From Odiellus spinosus (lineage: Eukaryota > Arthropoda > Arachnida > Opiliones > Phalangiidae): a stretch of DNA of 64,000 nucleotides. The notes beneath the pieces were generated by a model. The model was given only the letters and a program-made list of their open reading frames with translations. It was not told where the DNA came from and searched no databases. The stretch covers positions 15,649,320 to 15,713,319 of the forward strand of contig OY987230.1 of the NCBI GenBank assembly GCA_963920705.1, read 5' to 3'. Each line of letters starts with the position of its first letter. Position 1 is the first letter of the stretch. Below, one piece after another: positions 1 to 12,900 of this stretch. The translations under genes and the position numbers were made by a program.

Positions 1-1615
1 CTCAATTTTCCAAATCTCAAAAATCTCAATTTTCCAAATCTCAAAAACCTCAATTTTCCAAATCTTAAAAATCTCAATTTTCCAAATCTCAAAAATCTCA
101 ATTTTCCAAATCTCAAAAATCTCAATTTTCCAAATCTCAAAAATCTCAATTTTCAAAATCTCAAAAATCTCAATTTTCCGAATCTCAAAAATCTCAATTT
201 TCCGAATCTCAAAAATCTATTTTCCAAATCTCAAAAATCTATTTTCCAAATCTCAAAATTCTATTTCCCAAATCTCAAAAATCTCAATTTTCCAAATCTC
301 AAAAATCTCAATTTTCCGAATCTCAAAAATCTCAATTTTCCGAATCTCAAAAATCTCAATTTTCCGAATCTCAAAAATCTCAATTTTCCGAATCTCAAAA
401 ATCTCAATTTTCCGAATCTCAAAAATCTCAATTTTCTGAATCTCAAAAATCTCAATTTTCCGAATCTTCAAAATCTATTTTCCGAATCTCAAAAATCTCA
501 ATTTTCAGAATCTCAAAAATCTCAATTTTCCAAATCTTAAAAATCTCAATTTTCCAAATCTCAAAAATCTCAATTTTCCAAATCTCAAAAACCTCAATTT
601 TCCAAATCTTAAAAATCTCAATTTTCCAAATCTCAAAAATCTCAATTTTCCAAATCTCAAAAATCTCAATTTTCCAAATCTCAAAAATCTCAATTTTCCA
701 AATCTCAAAAATCTCAATTTTCAAAATCTCAAAAATCTCAATTTTCCGAATCTCAAAAATTTCAATTTTCCAAATCTCAAAAATCTATTTTCCAAATCTC
801 AAAAATCTATTTTCCAAATCTCAAATTCTATTTCCCAAATCTCAAAATTCTATTTCCCAAATCTCAAAAATCTCAATTTTCCAAATCTCAATTTTCCAAA
901 TCTCAAAAATCTCAATTTTCCGAATCTCAAAAATCTCAATTTTCCGAATCTCAAAAATCTCAATTTTCTGAATCTCAAAAATATCAATTTTCCGAATCTT
1001 CAAAATCTATTTTCCGAATCTCAAAAATCTCAATTTTCCGAATCTCAAAAATCTCAATTTTCAGAATCTCAAAAATCTCAATTTTCCGAATCTCAAAAAT
1101 CTCAATTTTCCGAATCTCAAAAATCTCAATTTTCCGAATCTCAAAAATCTCAATTTTCCAAATCTCAAAAATCTATTTTCCAAATCTCAAAAATCTATTT
1201 TCCAAATCTCAATTTTTCAAATCTCAAAATTCTATTTCCCAAATCTCAAAATTCTATTTCCCAAATCTCAAAATTCTATTTCCCAAATCTCAAAATTCTA
1301 TTTCCCAAATCTCAAAAATCTCAATTTTCCAAATCTCAATTTTCCAAATCTCAATTTCCCCAATCTCAATTTCCCCAATCTCAATTTTCCCAATCTTAAT
1401 TTTCCCAATCTCAATTTTCCCAATCTCAATTTTCCTAATCTCAATTTTCCCAATCTCAATTTTCCCAATCTCAATTTTCCCAATCTCAATTTTCCCAAAT
1501 CTCAATTTTCCCAAATTTCAATTTTCCCAAATCTCAATTTTCCCAAATCTCAATTTTCCCCAATCTCAATTTTCCCAATCTCAATTTTCCCAATCTCAAT
1601 TTTCTCTCAAATTCC
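1..1615. repeat. Minisatellite array, 24-bp unit passing into a 15-bp unit
   Basis: The unit reads CTCAATTTTCCAAAT followed by CTCAAAAAT, repeated about 55 times from the window edge to about 1335 with small variants (CCAAAT or CCGAAT, loss of CTCA). From about 1338 the CTCAAAAAT half is dropped and a 15-bp unit, CAATCTCAATTTTCC, continues to 1605. Because 24 is a multiple of three, open frames such as a repeating KIEIFEIR exist on the minus strand. I see no start context, splice sites or non-repetitive flank that would make them genes. The array continues beyond the left edge of the window. Confidence 0.95.
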
Positions 1616-1617
1616 CA

Positions 1618-4600
1618 AGGGGTGTATTTTTACAGGGGGTGTATTTTTACAGGGGGTATATTTTTACAGGGGGTGTATTTTTTCAGGGGGTGTATTTTTT
1701 CAAGGGGTGTATTTTTACAGCGGGTGTATTTTTACCGGGGGTGTAATTTTACAGGGTGTGTATTTTTACAGGGGGTGTATTTTTACAGGGGGTGTATTTT
1801 TACAGGGGGTGTATTTTCACAGGGGGTGTATTTTTACAGGGGTGTATTTTTTCAGGGGGTGTATTTTTACAGGGGGTGTATTTTTACAGGGGGTGTATTT
1901 TTACAGGGGTGTATTTTTACAGGGGGTGTATTTTTACAGGGGGTGTATTTTTACAGGGGGTGTATTTTTTCAGGGGGTGTATTTTTACAGGGGGTGTATT
2001 TTTACAGGGGGTGTATTTTTACAGGGGTGTATTTTGACGGGTGTATTTTTACAGGGGGTGTATTTTTACAGGGGATGTATTTTTACAGGGGGTGTATTTT
2101 TACAGGGGGTGTATTTTTACAGGGGGTGTATTTTTACAGGGGGTGTATTTTTACAGGGGTGTATTTTGACGGGTGTATTTTTACAGGGGGTGTATTTTTA
2201 CAGGGGATGTATTTTTACAGGGGGTGTATTTTTTCAGGGGTGTATTTTTTCAGGGGGTGTATTTTTACGGGGGGTGTATTTTTACAGGGGGTTTATTTTT
2301 ACAGGGGTGTATTTTTACAGGGGGGTGTATTTTTACAGGGGGTGTATTTTTACAGGGGGTGTATTTTTACAGGGGGTGTATTTTTACAGGGGGTGTAATT
2401 TTACAGGGGGTGTATTTTTACAGGGGGTGTATTTTTACAGGGGGTGTATTTTTACAGGGGGTGTATTTTCACAGGGGGTGTATTTTTTCAGGGGGTGTAT
2501 TTTTTCAGGGGGTGTATTTTTACAGGGGGTGTATTTTTACAGGGGGTGTATTTTTACAGGGGGTGTATTTTTACAGGGGGTGTATTTTTACAGGGGGTGT
2601 ATTTTTACAGGGGGTGTATTTTTTCAGGGGGTGCATTTTTACAGGGGGTGTATTTTTACAGGGGGTGTATTTTTACAGGGGTGTATTTTGACGGGTGTAT
2701 TTTTACAGGGGGTGTATTTTTACAGGGGGTGTATTTTTACAGGGGATGTATTTTTACAGGGGGTGTATTTTTTCAGGGGTGTATTTTTACAGGGGGTGTA
2801 TTTTTACAGGGGGTGTATTTTTACAGGGGATGTATTTTTACAGGGGGTGTATTTTTACAGGGGGTTATTTTTTCAGGGGGTGTATTTTTACGGGGGGTGT
2901 ATTTTTACAGGGGGTTTATTTTTACAGGGGGTGTGTTTTTACAGGGGGGTGTATTTTTACAGGGGGCGTATTTTTTCAGGGGGCGTATTTGTTCAGGGGG
3001 CGTATTTGTTCAGGGGGCGTATTTGTACAGGGGGCGTATTTGTTCAGGGGGCGTATTTTTTCAGGGGGCGTATTTTTTCAGGGGGCGTATTTTTTCAGGG
3101 GGCGTATTTTTTCAGGGGGCGTATTTGTTCAGGGGGCGTATTTGTTCAGGGGGCGTATTTTTTCAGGGGGCGTATTTTTTCAGGGGGCGTATTTTTTCAG
3201 GAGGCGTATTTTTACAGGGGGCGTATTTTTACAGGGGGCGTATTTTTTCAGGGGGCGTATTTTTACAGGGGGCGTATTTTTACAGGGGGCGTATTTTTAC
3301 AGGGGGCGTATTTTTACAGGGGGTGTATTTTTACAGGGGGTGTATTTTTACAGGGGGTGTATTTTTACAGGGGGTGTATTTTTACAGGGGGTGTATTTTT
3401 ACAGGGGGTGTATTTTTACAGGGGTGTATTTTTACAGGGGGTGTATTTTTACAGGGGGTGTATTTTTACAAGGGGTGTATTTTTACAGGGGGTGTATTTT
3501 TACAGGGGGTGTATTTTTACAGGGGGTGTATTTTTACAGGGGGTGTATTTTTACAGGGGGTGTATTTTTACAGGGGGTGTATTTTTACAGGGGGTGTATT
3601 TTTACAGGGGGTGTATTTTTACAGGGGGTGTATTTTTACAGGGGGTGTATTTTTACAGGGGGTGTATTTTTACAGGGGGTGTATTTTTACAGGGGGTGTA
3701 TTTTTACAGGGTTGTGTATTTTTACAGGGGTGTATTTTTACAGGGGGTGTATTTTTACAGGGGGTGTATTTTTACAGGGGGTGTATTTTTACAGGGGGTG
3801 TATTTTTACAGGGGGTGTATTTTTACAGGGGATGTATTTTTACAGGGGGTGTATTTTTACAGGGGGTGTATTTTTACAGGGGGTGTATTTTTCAGGGGGT
3901 GTATTTTTACAGGGGGTGTATTTTTACAGGGGGTGTATTTTTACAGGGGGTGTATTTTTACAGGGGGTGTATTTTTACAGGGGGTGTATTTTTACAGGGG
4001 GTGTATTTTTCAGGGGGTGTATTTTTACAGGGGGTGTATTTTTACAGGGGGTGTATTTTTACAGAGGGTGTATTTTTTCAGGCGGTGTATTTTTTCAGGC
4101 GGTGTATTTTTTCAGGGGGTGTATTTTTTCAGGGGGTGTATTTTTACAGGGGGTGTATTTTTCAGGGGGTGTATTTTTACAGGGGGTGTATTTTTACAGG
4201 GGGTGTATTTTTACAGGGGGTGTATTTTTACAGGGGGTGTATTTTTACAGGGGGTGTATTTTTACAGGGGGTGTATTTTTCAGGGGGTGTATTTTTACAG
4301 GGGGTGTATTTTTACAGGGGGTGTATTTTTACAGAGGGTGTATTTTTTCAGGCGGTGTATTTTTTCAGGCGGTGTATTTTTTCAGGGGGTGTATTTTTTC
4401 AGGGGGCGTATTTTTTCAGGGGGCGTATTTTTACAGGGGGCGTAATTTTACAGGGGGTGTATTTTTACAGGGGGTGTATTTTTTCAGGGGGCGTATTTTT
4501 ACAGGGGGCGTATTTTTACAGGGGGTGTATTTTTACAGGGGGTGTATTTTTACAGGGGGTGTATTTTTACAGGGGGTGTATTTTTACAGGGGGTGTATTT

Positions 4601-6915
4601 TTACAGGGGGTGTATTTTTACAGGGGGTGTATTTTTACAGGGGGTGTATTTTTACAGGGGGTGTATTTTTACAGGGGGTGTATTTTTACAGGGGGTGTAT
4701 TTTTACAGGGGGTGTATTTTTACAGGGTTGTGTATTTTTACAGGGGTGTATTTTTACAGGGGGTGTATTTTTACAGGGGGTGTATTTTTACAGGGGGTGT
4801 ATTTTTACAGGGGGTGTATTTTTACAGGGGGTGTATTTTTACAGGGGATGTATTTTTACAGGGGGTGTATTTTTACAGGGGGTGTATTTTTACAGGGGGT
4901 GTATTTTTCAGGGGGTGTATTTTTACAGGGGGTGTATTTTTACAGGGGGTGTATTTTTACAGGGGGTGTATTTTTACAGGGGGTGTATTTTTACAGGGGG
5001 TGTATTTTTACAGGGGGTGTATTTTTCAGGGGGTGTATTTTTACAGGGGGTGTATTTTTACAGGGGGTGTATTTTTACAGAGGGTGTATTTTTTCAGGCG
5101 GTGTATTTTTTCAGGCGGTGTATTTTTTCAGGGGGTGTATTTTTTCAGGGGGTGTATTTTTACAGGGGGTGTATTTTTCAGGGGGTGTATTTTTACAGGG
5201 GGTGTATTTTTACAGGGGGTGTATTTTTACAGGGGGTGTATTTTTACAGGGGGTGTATTTTTACAGGGGGTGTATTTTTACAGGGGGTGTATTTTTCAGG
5301 GGGTGTATTTTTACAGGGGGTGTATTTTTACAGGGGGTGTATTTTTACAGAGGGTGTATTTTTTCAGGCGGTGTATTTTTTCAGGCGGTGTATTTTTTCA
5401 GGGGGTGTATTTTTTCAGGGGGTGTATTTTTTCAGGGGGCGTATTTTTACAGGGGGCGTAATTTTACAGGGGGTGTATTTTTACAGGGGGCGTATTTTTT
5501 CAGGGGGCGTATTTTTACAGGGGGCGTATTTTTACAGGGGGTGTATTTTTACAGGGGGTGTATTTTTACAGGGGGTGTATTTTTACAGGGGGTGTATTTT
5601 TACAGGGGGTGTATTTTTACAGGGGGTGTATTTTTACAGGGGTGTATTTTTACAGGGGGTGTATTTTTACAGGGGGTGTATTTTTACAGGGGGTGTATTT
5701 TTACAAGGGGTGTATTTTTACAGGGGGTGTATTTTTACAGGGGGTGTATTTTTACAGGGGGTGTATTTTTACAGAGGGTGTATTTTTACAGGGGGTGTAT
5801 TTTTACAGGGGGTGTATTTTTACAGGGGGTGTATTTTTACAGGGGGTGTATTTTTACAGGGGGTGTATTTTTACAGGGGGTGTATTTTTACAGGGGGTGT
5901 ATTTTTACAGGGGGTGTATTTTTACAGGGGGTGTATTTTTACAGGGGGTGTATTTTTACAGGGGTGTATTTTTACAGGGGGTGTATTTTTACAGGGGGTG
6001 TATTTTTACAGGGGGTGTATTTTTACAGGGGGTGTATTTTTACAGGGGGTGTATTTTTACAGGGGGTGTATTTTTACAGGGGGTGTATTTTTACAGGGGG
6101 TGTATTTTTACAGGGGGTGTATTTTTACAGGGGGTGTATTTTTACAGGGGGTGTATTTTTACAGGGGGTGTATTTTTACAGGGGGTGTATTTTTACAGGG
6201 GGTGTATTTTTACAGGGGGTGTATTTTTACAGGGGGTGTATTTTTACAGGGGGTGTATTTTTACAGGGGGTGTATTTTTACAGGGGGTGTATTTTTACAG
6301 GGGGTGTATTTTTACAGGGGGTGTATTTTTACAGGGGGTGTATTTTTACAGGGGGTGTATTTTTACAGGGGGTGTATTTTTACAGGGGGTGTATTTTTAC
6401 AGGGGGTGTATTTTTACAGGGGGTGTATTTTTACAGGGGGTGTATTTTTACAGGGGGTGTATTTTTACAGGGGGTGTATTTTTACAGGGGTGTATTTTTA
6501 CAGAGGGTGTATTTTTTCAGGCGGTGTATTTTTTCAGGCGGTGTATTTTTTCAGGGGGTGTATTTTTTCAGGGGGTGTATTTTTACAGGGGGTGTATTTT
6601 TACAGGGGGTGTATTTTTCAGGGGGTGTATTTTTACAGGGGGTGTATTTTTACAGGGGGTGTATTTTTACAGGGGGTGTATTTTTCAGGGGGTGTATTTT
6701 TACAGGGGGTGTATTTTTACAGGGGGTGTATTTTTACAGGGGGTGTATTTTTACAGAGGGTGTATTTTTTCAGGCGGTGTATTTTTTCAGGCGGTGTATT
6801 TTTTCAGGGGGTGTATTTTTTCAGGGGGTGTATTTTTACAGGGGTGTATTTTTACAGGGGGTGTATTTTTACAGGGGGTGTAATTTTACAGGGGGTGTAT
6901 TTTTACAGGGGGTGT
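1618..6915 (+). repeat. 17-bp minisatellite, G-rich strand on top
   Basis: About 310 copies of GGGGGTGTATTTTTACA in tandem. Common variants are TTTTTTCA for TTTTTACA, GGGGGCG for GGGGGTG (clustered at 2960-3320), a GGGG unit that lacks one G, and GGCGG. The core TGTATTTTTACA is self-complementary (TGTA, TTTT loop, TACA), so each unit can fold. The evenly spaced G5 runs make the top strand a candidate for G-quadruplexes with long loops. The unit has no stop codon in any of the three forward frames, which gives open frames of up to 1,436 codons without biological meaning. Variant blocks recur (near 4070, 4330, 5090, 5345, 6500 and 6760), showing block duplications of about 255-265 bp. Confidence 0.97.
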
Positions 6916-9900
6916 AAAAACTACACCCCCTGTAAAAACTACACCCCCTGTAAAAACTACACCCCCTGTAAAAATACACCCCTTGAAAAAATACACCCCC
7001 TGTAAAAATACACCCCCAGTAAAAATACACCCCCCTGTAAAAATACACCCCTGTAAAAATAAACCCCCTGTAAAAATACACCCCCCGTAAAAATACACCC
7101 CCTGAAAAAATACACCCCTGAAAAAATACACCCCCTGTAAAAATACATCCCCTGTAACAATACACCCCCTGTAAAAATACACCCCTGTCAAAATACACCC
7201 CTGTATAAATACACCCCCTGTAAAAATACACCCCTGTCAAAATACACCCCCTGTAAAAATTCACCCCCTGAAAAAATACACCCCCTGAAAAAATACACCC
7301 CCTGTAAAAATACACCCCCTGTAAAAATACACCCCCTGTAAAAATACACCTCCTGTAAAAATACACCCCTTGTAAAAATACACCCCTGTAAAAATACCCC
7401 CCTGTGAAAATACACCCCCTGTAAAAATACACCCCCTGTAAAAATACACCCCCTGTAAAATTACACCCCCTGTAAAAATACACCCCCTGTAAAAATACAC
7501 CCCCGTAAAAATACACCCCCTGTGAAAATACACCCCCTGTAAAAATACACCCCCTGTAAAAATACACCCCCTGTAAAAATACACCCCCTGTAAAATTACA
7601 CCCCCTGTAAAAATACACCCCCTGTAAAAATACACCCCCTGTAAAAATACACCCCCTGTAAAAATACACCCCCTGTAAAAATACACCCCCTGTAAAAATA
7701 CACCCCCTGTAAAAATACACCCCCTGTAAAAATACACCCCCTGTAAAAATACACCCCCTGTAAAATTACTCCCCCTGTAAAAATACACCCCCTGTAAAAA
7801 TACACCCCCTGTAAAAATACACCCCCTGTAAAAATACACCCGCTGTAAAAATACACCCGCTGTAAAAATACCCCCCTGTAAAAATACACCCCCTGTAAAA
7901 ATACACCCCCTGTAAAAATACACCCCCTGTAAAAATACACCCCCTGTAAAAATACACCCCTGTCAAAATACACCCCTGTAAAAATACACCCCCTGTAAAA
8001 ATACACCCCTGTCAAAATACACCCCCTGTAAAAATTCACCCCCTGAAAAAATACACCCCCTGAAAAAATACACCCCCTGTAAAAATACACCCCCTGTAAA
8101 AATACACCCCCTGTAAAAATACACCCCCTGTAAAAATACACCCCCTGTAAAAATACACCCCTGTCAAAATACACCCCTGTAAAAATACACCCCCTGTAAA
8201 AATACACCCCTGTCAAAAACACCCCCTGTAAAAATTCACCCCCTGAAAAAATACACCCCCTGAAAAAATACACCCCCTGTAAAAATACATCCCCTGTAAA
8301 ATTACACCCCCTGTAAAAATACACCCCCTGTAAAAATACACCCCCTGTAAAAATACACCCCCTGTAAAAATACACCCCCTGTAAAAATACACCCCCTGTA
8401 AAAATACACCCCCTGTAAAAATACACCCCCTGTAAAAATACACCCCCTGTAAAAATACACCCCCTGTAAAATTACTCCCCCTGTAAAAATACACCCCCTG
8501 TAAAAATACACCCCCTGTAAAAATACACCCCCTGTAAAAATACACCCGCTGTAAAAATACACCCGCTGTAAAAATACCCCCCTGTAAAAATACACCCCCT
8601 GTAAAAATACACCCCCTGTAAAAATACACCCCCTGTAAAAATACACCCCCTGTAAAAATACACCCCTGTCAAAATACACCCCTGTAAAAATACACCCCCT
8701 GTAAAAATACACCCCTGTCAAAATACACCCCCTGTAAAAATTCACCCCCTGAAAAAATACACCCCCTGAAAAAATACACCCCCTGTAAAAATACACCCCC
8801 TGTAAAAATACACCCCCTGTAAAAATACACCCCCTGTAAAAATACACCCCCTGTAAAAATACACCCCTGTCAAAATACACCCCTGTAAAAATACACCCCC
8901 TGTAAAAATACACCCCTGTCAAAAACACCCCCTGTAAAAATTCACCCCCTGAAAAAATACACCCCCTGTAAAAATACACCCCCTGTAAAAATACACCCCC
9001 TGTAAAAATACACCCCTGTCAAAATACACCCCCTGTAAAAATTCACCCCCTGAAAAAATACACCCCCTGAAAAAATACACCCCCTGTAAAAATTCACCCC
9101 CTGAAAAAATACACCCCCTGAAAAAATACACCCCCTGTAAAAATACACCCCCTGTAAAAATACACTCCCTGTAAAAATACACCCCCTGTAAAAATACACC
9201 CCCTGTAAAAATACACCCCCTGTAAAATTACACCCCCTGTAAAAATACACCCCCGTAAAAATACACCCCCTGTGAAAATACACCCCCTGTAAAAATACAC
9301 CCCCTGTAAAAATACACCCCCTGTAAAATTACACCCCCTGTAAAAATACACCCCCTGTAAAAATACACCCCCTGTAAAAATACACCCCCTGTAAAAATAC
9401 ACCCCCTGTAAAAATACACCCCCTGTAAAATTACTCCCCCTGTAAAAATACACCCCCTGTAAAAATACACCCCCTGTAAAAATACACCCGCTGTAAAAAT
9501 ACACCCGCTGTAAAAATACACCCCCTGTAAAAATACACCCCCTGTAAAAATACACCCCCTGTAAAAATACACCCCCTGTAAAAATACACCCCCTGTAAAA
9601 ATACACCCCCTGTAAAAATACACCCCCTGTAAAAATACACCCCCTGTAAAAATACACCCCTGTAAAAATACATTACCTGTAAAAATACACCCCCTGAAAA
9701 AATACACCCCCTGAAAAAATACACCCCCTGAAAAAATACACCCCCTGAAAAAATACACCGCCTGAAAAAATACACGCCCTGTAAAAATACACGCCCTGTA
9801 AAAATACACGCCCTGTAAAAATACACCCCCTGTAAAAATACACCCCCTGTAAAAATACACCCCCTGTAAAAATACACCCCCTGTAAAAATACACCCCCTG

Positions 9901-12900
9901 TAAAAATACACCCCCTGTAAAAATACACCCCCTGTAAAAATACACCCCCTGTAAAAATACACCCCCTGTAAAAATACACCCCCTGTAAAAATACACCCCA
10001 TGTAAAAATACACCCCATGTAAAAATACACCCCCTGTAAAAATACACCCCCTGTAAAAATACACCCCTGTAAAAATACACCCCCTGTAAAAATACACCCC
10101 CTGTAAAAATACACCCCCTGTAAAAATACACCCCCTGTAAAAATACACCCCTGTAAAAATACACCCCTGTAAAAATACACCCCTGTAAAAATACACCCCC
10201 TGTAAAAATACACCCCCTGTCAAAATACACCCCTGTCAAAATACACCCCCAGTAAAAATACACCCCCTGTAAAAATACACCCCCTGAAAAAATACACCCC
10301 CTGAAAAAAACACCCCCTGAAAAAATACACCCCCTGAAAAAATACACCCCCTGTAAAAATACACCCCCTGTAAAAATACACCCCTGTGAAAATACACCCC
10401 CTGTGAAAATACACCCCCTGTGAAAATACACCCCCTGTAAAAATACACCCCCTGTAAAATTACACCCCCTGTAAAAATACACCCCCTGTAAAAATACACC
10501 CCCTGTAAAAATACACCCCTGTAAAAATACACCCCCTGTGAAAATACACCCCCTGTGAAAATACACCCCCTGTAAAAATACACCCCCTGTAAAATTACAC
10601 CCCCTGTAAAAATACACCCCCTGTAAAAATACACCCCCTGTAAAAATACACCCCCTGTAAAAATACACCCGCTGTAAAAATACACCCGCTGTAAAAATAC
10701 ACCCGCTGTAAAAATACACCCCCTGTAAAAATACACCCCCTGTAAAAATACACCCCCTGTAAAAATACCCCCCTGTAAAAATACACCCCCTGTAAAAATA
10801 CACCCCCTGTAAAAATACACCCCCTGAAAAAGTACACCCCCTGTAAAAATACACCCCCTGTAAAAATACACCCCCTGTAAAAATACACCCCCTGTAAAAA
10901 TACACCCCCTGTAAAAATACACCCCCTGTAAAAATACACCCCCTGTAAAAATACACCCCCTGTAAAAATACACCCCCTGTAAAAATACACCCCCTGTAAA
11001 AATACACCCCCTGTAAAAATACACCCCCTGTAAAAATACACCCCCTGTAAAAATACACCCCCTGTAAAAATACACCCCCTGTAAAAATACACCCCTGTAA
11101 AAATACACCCCCTGTAAAAATACACCCCTGTCAAAATACACCCCCTGTAAAAATACACCCCCTGTAAAAATACACCCCCTGTAAAAATACACCCCCTGTA
11201 AAAATACACCCCCTGTAAAAATACACCCCCTGTAAAAATACACCCCCTGTGAAAATACACCCCCTGTAAAAATACACCCCCTGTAAAAATACACCCCCTG
11301 TAAAAATACACCCCCTGTAAAAATACACCCCCTGTAAAAATACACCCCCTGAAAAAATACACCCCCTGAAAAAATACACCCCTGTAAAAATACACCCCCT
11401 GTAAAAATACCCCCCTGTAAAAATACACCCCCTGTAAAAATACACCCCCTGTAAAAATACACCCCCTGTAAAAATACACCCCCTGTAAAAATACACCCCC
11501 TGTAAAAATACACCCCCTGTAAAAATACACCCCCTGTAAAAATACACCCCCTGTAAAAATACACCCCTGTAAAAATACACCCCTGTGAAAATACACCCCC
11601 TGTGAAAATACACCCCCTGTAAAAATACACCACTGTAAAAATACACCCCCTGTAAAAATACACCCCCTGTAAAATTACACCCCCTGTAAAAATACACCCC
11701 TTGTAAAAATACACCCCCTGTAAATATACACCCCTGTAAAAATACACCCCCTGTGAAAATACACCCCCTGTAAAAATACACCCCCAGTAAAATTACACCC
11801 CCTGTAAAAATACACCCCCTGTAAAAATACACCCCCTGTAAAAATACACCCCCTGTGAAAATACACCCCCTGTAAAAATACACCCCCTGTAAAAATACAC
11901 CCCCTGTAAAAATACACCCCCTGTAAAATTACACCCCCTGTAAAAATACACCCCCTGTAAAAATACACCCCCTGTAAAAATACACCCCCTGTAAAAATAC
12001 ACCCCCTGTAAAAATACACCCCCTGTAAAAATACACCCGCTGTAAAAATACACCCCTGTAAAAATACACCCCTGTAAAAATACACCCCCTGTAAAAATAC
12101 CCCCCCTGTAAAAATACCCCCCCTGTAAAAATACACCCCCTGTAAAAATACACCCCCTGTAAAAATACACCCCCTGTAAAAATACACCCCCTGTAAAAAT
12201 ACACCCCCTGTAAAAATACACCCCCTGTAAAAATACACCCCCTGTAAAAATACACCCCCTGTAAAAATACACCCCCTGTAAAAATACACCCCCTGTAAAA
12301 ATACACCCCCTGTAAAAATACACCCCTGTAAAAATACACCCCTGTAAAAATACACCCCCTGTCAAAATACACCCCTGTCAAAATACACCCCTGTCAAAAT
12401 ACACCCCCTGTAAAAATACACCCCCTGTAAAAATACACCCCCTGTAAAAATACACCCCCTGTAAAAATACACCCCCTGTAAAAATACACCCCCTGTAAAA
12501 ATACACCCCCTGTAAAAATACACCCCCTGTAAAAATACACCCCCTGTAAAAATACACCCCATGTAAAAATACACCCCATGTAAAAATACACCCCCTGTAA
12601 AAATACACCCCCTGTAAAAATACACCCCTGTAAAAATACACCCCCTGTAAAAATACACCCCCTGTAAAAATACACCCCCTGTAAAAATACACCCCTGTAA
12701 AAATACACCCCTGTAAAAATACACCCCTGTAAAAATACACCCCCTGTAAAAATACACCCCCTGTCAAAATACACCCCTGTCAAAATACACCCCCAGTAAA
12801 AATACACCCCCTGTAAAAATACACCCCCTGAAAAAATACACCCCCTGAAAAAAACACCCCCTGAAAAAATACACCCCCTGAAAAAATACACCCCCTGTAA

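Noticed and set aside
253-1514. Minus-strand open frames of 60-90 codons (KIEIFEIR type)
   Set aside because: They are direct translations of the 24-bp and 15-bp repeats with no independent coding signal.
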